From NCBI GenBank assembly GCA_002403095.1, contig DHHC01000002.1, forward strand, positions 27,171 through 32,329: a DNA stretch of 5,159 nt. Direction: 5' to 3'. Under the pieces are notes generated by a model that ran no database searches, had not been told where the DNA came from, and was given only the letters and a program-made list of their open reading frames with translations. This stretch comes from Leptolinea sp. UBA4782 (GTDB lineage Bacteria > Chloroflexota > Anaerolineae > Anaerolineales > Anaerolineaceae). Within the stretch, counting starts at the first letter, position 1, and every line of letters starts with the position of its first letter. This document shows positions 1 to 2,913 of this stretch, piece by piece. The position numbers and the translations under genes were made by a program.

Positions 1-315
1 GGCAACCCGTACTTTTCCACCGACACGGCTGCCGCCCTTCGGGCAATGGAAATCGGCGCCGATGTACTGATCAAAGCCACCAAGGTTAACGGTGTGTATG
101 ATTCAGACCCAAAAACCAACCCCGAAGCCAAAATGTTCAACCACCTGACGTATATTGAAACCCTTAACCGCCACCTTGAGGTTATGGACAGCACGGCTGT
201 TTCACTCTGCATGGAGAATAAGCTGCCTATCCTGGTATTGAACCTGTGGGACAACCATGCACTTCGCAAAGCCCTTGTTGGAGAAGTTGTCGGCACCCTC
301 GTTTCTGACAGCTAG
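1..315 (+). CDS. pyrH: UMP kinase (uridylate kinase), C-terminal part, 5' end outside window
   Basis: Bacterial UMP kinase phosphorylates UMP to UDP with ATP in the cytosol, the second step from UMP towards UTP and CTP; the family is hexameric, activated by GTP and inhibited by UTP. Only the last 104 residues are present, open from base 1 with no start codon. The typical protein is about 240 residues, so roughly the first 130 are missing. Visible hallmarks are GNPYFSTDTAAALRA at residues 1-15, the nucleotide-binding KATKVNGVYDSDP at 25-37 (most homologues have D where this has N30), MDSTAVSLCMENKLPI at 62-77, and the ending GTLVSDS. These separate it from other amino-acid-kinase-fold enzymes such as aspartokinase or carbamate kinase. 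The next gene starts 3 bases after its stop, implying co-transcription. The usual neighbour frr is not the next gene. Confidence 0.97.
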   Translation, partial: GNPYFSTDTAAALRAMEIGADVLIKATKVNGVYDSDPKTNPEAKMFNHLTYIETLNRHLEVMDSTAVSLCMENKLPILVLNLWDNHALRKALVGEVVGTLVSDS

Positions 316-318
316 GCA

Positions 319-1506
319 ATGGAAAACAACGCCCAACCCCGTTGGAGCAGCCAGACCAAAATCATAGTCGCGCTTCTGATCCTGGCTGTGTTAATCTTTT
401 TAGGTTACCGATTCCAGACAGTACTGGCTCCGATCATCCTTTCAATCATCCTGGCATTTGTACTTGTACCGCTGGTAAACAGGATCCAGCAGCGCTTGAA
501 GTTTGCCAGGGGACTGGCAATCCTGCTGGTTTACCTGCTGCTTATGGCTATCCTGGGTTTGACCCTGTGGCTGGTCATTCCGCTTATTCTGCGTGAACTG
601 AAGGGCTTCACAGTTGATTTGCAGCAGATGGTAGCCCAGACGAAGATTTTCTTCGAGGGTGAAATTTCCATAGGCGGGTTGATCATTAATGGTCCGGATA
701 TTTACGCCCAGATCATATCGAGCATCCAGGGCATCGCCACCTCGCTGGTAGGGAAGACCATCACCGCCATCACCAAGGTGGCTGAGCTGGTGATCTGGTT
801 TGTGTTCATTTTGATCGTCTCCTTTTACTTTATCAAGGATAACCAGGCTATCATCCGCTGGTTGGAAGACCTTGCACCTGCCGATTACCGGCCGGATGTA
901 GCCAGAATCCGTTCAGAACTCAACATCATCTGGTCTGCCTTTTTCCGCAGCCAGCTGCTGCTATCTCTCCTGGTTGCGGTAATTATCTCTACAATTGGGC
1001 TGCTAATAGGGATGCCCTTTGCTCTGCTGATGGGAATCATCGCCGGGCTGCTTGAATTCATGCCCAGCCTGGGGCATGCCATCTGGTTGATCCTGGCGTC
1101 ATCAATGGCGCTTTTCCTGGGTTCAACCTGGATGCCCATCCCAAACTGGGCATTCCTGCTTATTGTGTTGACGTGCCATATCATCTTTACCCAGTTTGAC
1201 CTGAACTACCTCATCCCACGCCTGATTGGAAGGTCGGTAAAACTGCCTCCGGTCGTGGTCATTTTGGGGATTGTTGCAGGTGCTGCCCTGGCCGGCGTCA
1301 TGGGTGTTGTTCTGGCTGCCCCCACTATCGCATCGATGCGTGTGCTTGGCAGGTACATTTATGCCCGCCTCGCTGACCAGGATCCTTTCCCCGAGCAGCA
1401 TGCCTACAAGACGCTTCCTCCTCCAGAACCGCGTATCTGGAAAAAAGTGCCGCAGGTACAGGTGAAAAGAGGGCGCCAAAAACCGCCGGACCAAACCAGC
1501 CCTTGA
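319..1506 (+). CDS. AI-2E family transporter (PerM/TqsA-like, formerly UPF0118)
   Basis: A complete 395-residue polytopic inner-membrane protein. Hydrophobic stretches lie at about residues 14-31, 34-53, 64-91, 148-172, 208-228, 231-246, 253-270, 276-296 and 308-338. The soluble loop between the third and fourth (about 92-147) and the clustered C-terminal helices are typical of the family. Family signatures are the LLEFMPSLG segment (244-252, usually ExxPxxGP) and GRSVKLPPVVVILGIVAG (304-321), followed by a Gly-rich GVMGVVLAAP (326-335). Characterised members export autoinducer-2 (E. coli TqsA) or act as Na+/H+ antiporters, so the substrate here cannot be named. Residues 351-395 form a proline-rich, basic tail, probably cytosolic, which makes the protein somewhat longer than many relatives. 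The start at 319 is chosen because it lies 3 bases after the pyrH stop. No good Shine-Dalgarno sequence is visible (only AGG overlapping the stop), which suggests translational coupling. The stop codon overlaps the -35 box of the next promoter. Confidence 0.93.
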   Translation: MENNAQPRWSSQTKIIVALLILAVLIFLGYRFQTVLAPIILSIILAFVLVPLVNRIQQRLKFARGLAILLVYLLLMAILGLTLWLVIPLILRELKGFTVDLQQMVAQTKIFFEGEISIGGLIINGPDIYAQIISSIQGIATSLVGKTITAITKVAELVIWFVFILIVSFYFIKDNQAIIRWLEDLAPADYRPDVARIRSELNIIWSAFFRSQLLLSLLVAVIISTIGLLIGMPFALLMGIIAGLLEFMPSLGHAIWLILASSMALFLGSTWMPIPNWAFLLIVLTCHIIFTQFDLNYLIPRLIGRSVKLPPVVVILGIVAGAALAGVMGVVLAAPTIASMRVLGRYIYARLADQDPFPEQHAYKTLPPPEPRIWKKVPQVQVKRGRQKPPDQTSP

Positions 1507-1530
1507 AAATACCAGGTGAAAAGGTATAAT
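1503..1530 (+). promoter_or_regulatory. Predicted sigma-70-type promoter for pheST
   Basis: TTGAAA (1503-1508; 5 of 6 consensus bases) and a perfect TATAAT (1525-1530) are separated by 16 bases. There is no TGn extension before the -10 box. Transcription would start about 6-8 bases further on, near 1537, giving a leader of about 290 bases before pheS, a normal length for a T-box leader. The -35 box overlaps the stop codon (1504-1506) of the upstream permease gene. An A/T-rich stretch (1531-1551) follows the -10 box. The call rests on sequence match and placement only. Confidence 0.75.
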
Positions 1531-1560
1531 TAAAAATACGAATAAAAAATTGCTATGACT

Positions 1561-1647
1561 GAGGAAAGTAATCCGGCTGGCAGCCGCCAGGGAAGCGAGG
1601 GCAGAGACTGCGACCCCCGCCCGGCAGAAACCGGATGAAGTTCCCTC
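1561..1647 (+). promoter_or_regulatory. T-box Stem I with Phe (UUC) specifier loop
   Basis: GAGG (1561-1564) pairs with CCTC (1644-1647), and ATCCGG (1571-1576) with CCGGAT (1631-1636). Between them is an asymmetric internal loop: AAAGTA on the 5' side (1565-1570, containing the AGUA expected of the loop-E/S-turn motif) and GAAGTTC on the 3' side (1637-1643). The last three loop bases, TTC at 1641-1643, are the specifier, a Phe codon that would pair with the GAA anticodon. Above this, GCCG (1583-1586) can pair with CGGC (1622-1625). AGGGA near 1589 and the apical loop near 1602-1613 occupy the places of the AG bulge and distal loop that contact the tRNA elbow. The distal pairing is less certain than the specifier loop because CTGGC/GCCAG (1577-1590) offers an alternative local hairpin. 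Confidence 0.85.
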
Positions 1648-1714
1648 CCGAGCAGACCAGGTGAACCCTGTCTAAGGCTTTAGTCTGGGACGCAGGCGCA
1701 GCGTTAAAGGCGCA

Positions 1715-1740
1715 GCCAATCGCCCATCTGGGCTGTTGGC
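1715..1740 (+). promoter_or_regulatory. Two-tier hairpin in the T-box leader (Stem III candidate)
   Basis: GCCAA (1715-1719) pairs with TTGGC (1736-1740), and GCCC (1722-1725) with GGGC (1730-1733), around a 2-by-2 internal loop and an ATCT apical loop. This is a stable hairpin between the Stem II region and the antiterminator, where Stem III usually lies. A second perfect hairpin follows (1748-1764), so which of the two corresponds to canonical Stem III cannot be settled by eye. Confidence 0.6.
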
Positions 1741-1747
1741 ATGAGTG

Positions 1748-1764
1748 GGCTGGAAATTCCAGCC
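1748..1764 (+). promoter_or_regulatory. Hairpin directly 5' of the T-box (Stem III candidate)
   Basis: GGCTGG (1748-1753) pairs perfectly with CCAGCC (1759-1764) around a five-base loop AAATT, whose outermost A and T could add a seventh pair. It ends 5 bases before the antiterminator helix, a usual position for Stem III. It has no U-tract and is not itself a terminator. Confidence 0.6.
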
Positions 1765-1769
1765 AAGTT

Positions 1770-1795
1770 GGGTGGTACCACGGAAATCCCGTCCC
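1770..1795 (+). promoter_or_regulatory. T-box antiterminator with tRNA acceptor-end bulge
   Basis: The core GGGTGGTACCACGG matches the T-box consensus (AGGGUGGNACCGCG) in all but a few positions. GGG (1770-1772) pairs with CCC (1793-1795), and ACGG (1780-1783) with CCGT (1789-1792). This leaves the 7-base bulge TGGTACC (1773-1779) free to bind the uncharged tRNA 3' end. The 3' strand (1789-1795) is nearly all inside the 5' arm of the terminator hairpin, so the two structures are mutually exclusive, as the switch requires. Confidence 0.95.
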
Positions 1796-1820
1796 TTCGC
1801 GGATGGGATTTTTATTTTTT
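1784..1820 (+). terminator. Intrinsic terminator of the T-box (regulated attenuator)
   Basis: AAATCCCGTCC (1784-1794) and GGATGGGATTT (1801-1811) form an 11-pair stem with one G-U wobble and a six-base loop CTTCGC. It runs into a T-rich tract (1809-1820, broken by a single A at 1814). The 5' arm contains most of the antiterminator 3' strand. The structure should form when tRNA-Phe is charged and stop transcription immediately before the pheS ribosome binding site. Confidence 0.93.
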
Positions 1821-1825
1821 GGAGG
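1821..1825 (+). promoter_or_regulatory. Ribosome binding site of pheS
   Basis: GGAGG lies 4 bases before ATG at 1830 and directly after the terminator T-tract. It fixes the pheS start at 1830: the upstream in-frame ATG at 1803 sits inside the terminator stem and has no Shine-Dalgarno sequence of its own. Confidence 0.92.
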
Positions 1826-1829
1826 AAGA

Positions 1830-2873
1830 ATGGCAGAAGAGAAAAGTGTTCAAGTAGAAATGCAAGCCATCAGGCAGTCTGCGCTGGATGCATTATCCCG
1901 GGCTGTCGACGAAGCCAGCCTGCAGCAATGGCGCATAGCGCACCTGGGTAAATCCGCCCCGGTGATGCAGATATTCACCCGCATCGGGCAGTTTGCCCCC
2001 GAAGACCGGCCAAAGGTTGGCGCGGCAGCCAACCAGGTAAAAAATGCCCTGGAACAGGCGTATTCCAGCCGTGAAACGGAAATCAAACAGGCCAGCCTGC
2101 AGCAATCGCTTGAACAGGAACGGCTGGATGTAACCCTGCCGGGACGTAAACCGGTTCAAGGCCGGCTTCACATCCAAACCCAGACCATGCGCGAGGTTTA
2201 CCGCGTCTTTGCCGAAATGGGCTTCCAGGTTTACCGCACCCGTGATGTAGAAACGGATGAATACAATTTCGAACTGCTCAACATCCCGGCCTACCATCCT
2301 GCCAGGGATATGTGGGACACTTACTACACTACAAAACCTGGTGTACTGCTGCGCACCCATACCTCTCCGGGCCAGGTGCATGTCATGCGCGAGCGCGCCC
2401 CGGAACCTATCCGGGTTATCCTGCCCGGGATGTGCTACCGTTATGAACAGGTAGACGCCCGCCATGAGATCCAGTTCACCCAGATCGAGGTACTGGCAGT
2501 TGGCAGGAATATCACCTTTGGCGACCTGAAAGGCACCCTGGACAATTTTGCCAGGCGCATGTTCGGACAGAACGTACACACCCGCCTGCGCCCCTCATAC
2601 TTCCCCTTTACCGAGCCCAGCGCTGAACTGGATGTTGAGTGCTTTGTGTGCGGGGGAAAAGGCTGCGGCGTATGTAAAGGTTCCGGCTGGTTAGAGATCT
2701 TGGGCTGCGGTATGGTTCACCCGGTGGTACTGCAGAATGGCGGGTATGATCCCCGCGAGTTCAGCGGTTTTGCTGCCGGCATGGGTCCTGAGCGCATCTC
2801 GATGCTGCGTCACAAAATAGACGATATCCGCTACTTCTGGGGCAATGATGTCCGCTTCCTGGAGCAGTTTTAG
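1830..2873 (+). CDS. pheS: Phenylalanyl-tRNA synthetase alpha subunit
   Basis: This is the catalytic subunit of the cytosolic (alpha-beta)2 enzyme that attaches phenylalanine to tRNA-Phe. The protein is 347 residues (E. coli about 327). Residues 1 to about 95 are helical and charged, matching the N-terminal coiled-coil arm that contacts tRNA. The class II catalytic core follows: motif 1 region about 112-165 with NFELLNIPAYHPARD (146-160), LLRTHTSP (173-180), motif 2 from R195 to E220 (YRYEQVDARHEIQFTQIE, 203-220), and motif 3 around GMGPERISML (317-326). Four cysteines in CxxC-x4-CxxC spacing (C271, C274, C279, C282) form a probable metal-binding knuckle before GWLEILGCGMVHP; many bacterial PheS proteins have it, E. 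coli does not. The start at 1830 is set by GGAGG, giving MAEEKS. pheT follows after 40 bases without a terminator. Expression is predicted to be controlled by the upstream T-box. Confidence 0.98.
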   Translation: MAEEKSVQVEMQAIRQSALDALSRAVDEASLQQWRIAHLGKSAPVMQIFTRIGQFAPEDRPKVGAAANQVKNALEQAYSSRETEIKQASLQQSLEQERLDVTLPGRKPVQGRLHIQTQTMREVYRVFAEMGFQVYRTRDVETDEYNFELLNIPAYHPARDMWDTYYTTKPGVLLRTHTSPGQVHVMRERAPEPIRVILPGMCYRYEQVDARHEIQFTQIEVLAVGRNITFGDLKGTLDNFARRMFGQNVHTRLRPSYFPFTEPSAELDVECFVCGGKGCGVCKGSGWLEILGCGMVHPVVLQNGGYDPREFSGFAAGMGPERISMLRHKIDDIRYFWGNDVRFLEQF

Positions 2874-2905
2874 CTTTGCAGATTCTGCCTGAAAACGAAA
2901 GAAAT

Positions 2906-2910
2906 GGTGA
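2906..2910 (+). promoter_or_regulatory. Probable ribosome binding site of pheT
   Basis: GGTGA lies 3 bases before ATG at 2914 and matches the 3' half of the full anti-Shine-Dalgarno complement GGAGGTGA. Aligned that way, the spacing is normal. It is clearly weaker than the pheS site. The pheS-pheT gap (2874-2913) otherwise holds only a small 4-pair hairpin (2878-2888) without a T-tract. Confidence 0.55.
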
Positions 2911-2913
2911 ACT

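Larger units (their letters stand above)
1537..1820 (+). promoter_or_regulatory. T-box riboswitch leader, tRNA-Phe responsive, controlling pheST
   Basis: The 323-base gap between the permease and pheS is filled by a T-box leader that senses uncharged tRNA-Phe and controls read-through by antitermination. The parts seen in order are: Stem I (1561-1647) with UUC in its specifier loop; a region with alternative pairings where Stem II and the IIA/B pseudoknot normally lie (1652-1714); a two-tier hairpin (1715-1740); a second hairpin (1748-1764); the T-box with its tRNA-binding bulge UGGUACC (1773-1779); and an intrinsic terminator (1784-1820). The bulge begins UGGU, which pairs with a 3' end ACCA, so discriminator A is expected, as in tRNA-Phe. 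Specifier, discriminator and downstream gene therefore all agree on phenylalanine. The left boundary is inferred from the promoter. Confidence 0.95.

Noticed and set aside
342..596. 84-codon plus-strand frame inside the permease gene
   Set aside because: Out of frame with a well-supported gene and lacking a ribosome binding site.
885..1494. Two overlapping minus-strand frames opposite the permease gene
   Set aside because: The permease reading has membrane segments and family signatures; the antisense products have no coherent features.
1561..1569. GAGGAAAGT resembling the conserved GAGGAAAGUCC of RNase P RNA
   Set aside because: The match stops after nine bases and the rest of the RNase P core is absent; the bases are explained as the 5' strand of the T-box specifier loop.
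1893..2579. 228-codon open frame on the minus strand
   Set aside because: It lies wholly opposite pheS, whose protein matches its family throughout; no ribosome binding site or recognisable domain. A shadow of the pheS codon pattern.
2878..2888. Hairpin GCAG-ATT-CTGC after the pheS stop as a possible terminator
   Set aside because: Only four or five pairs and no T-tract; pheT follows as an operon partner.
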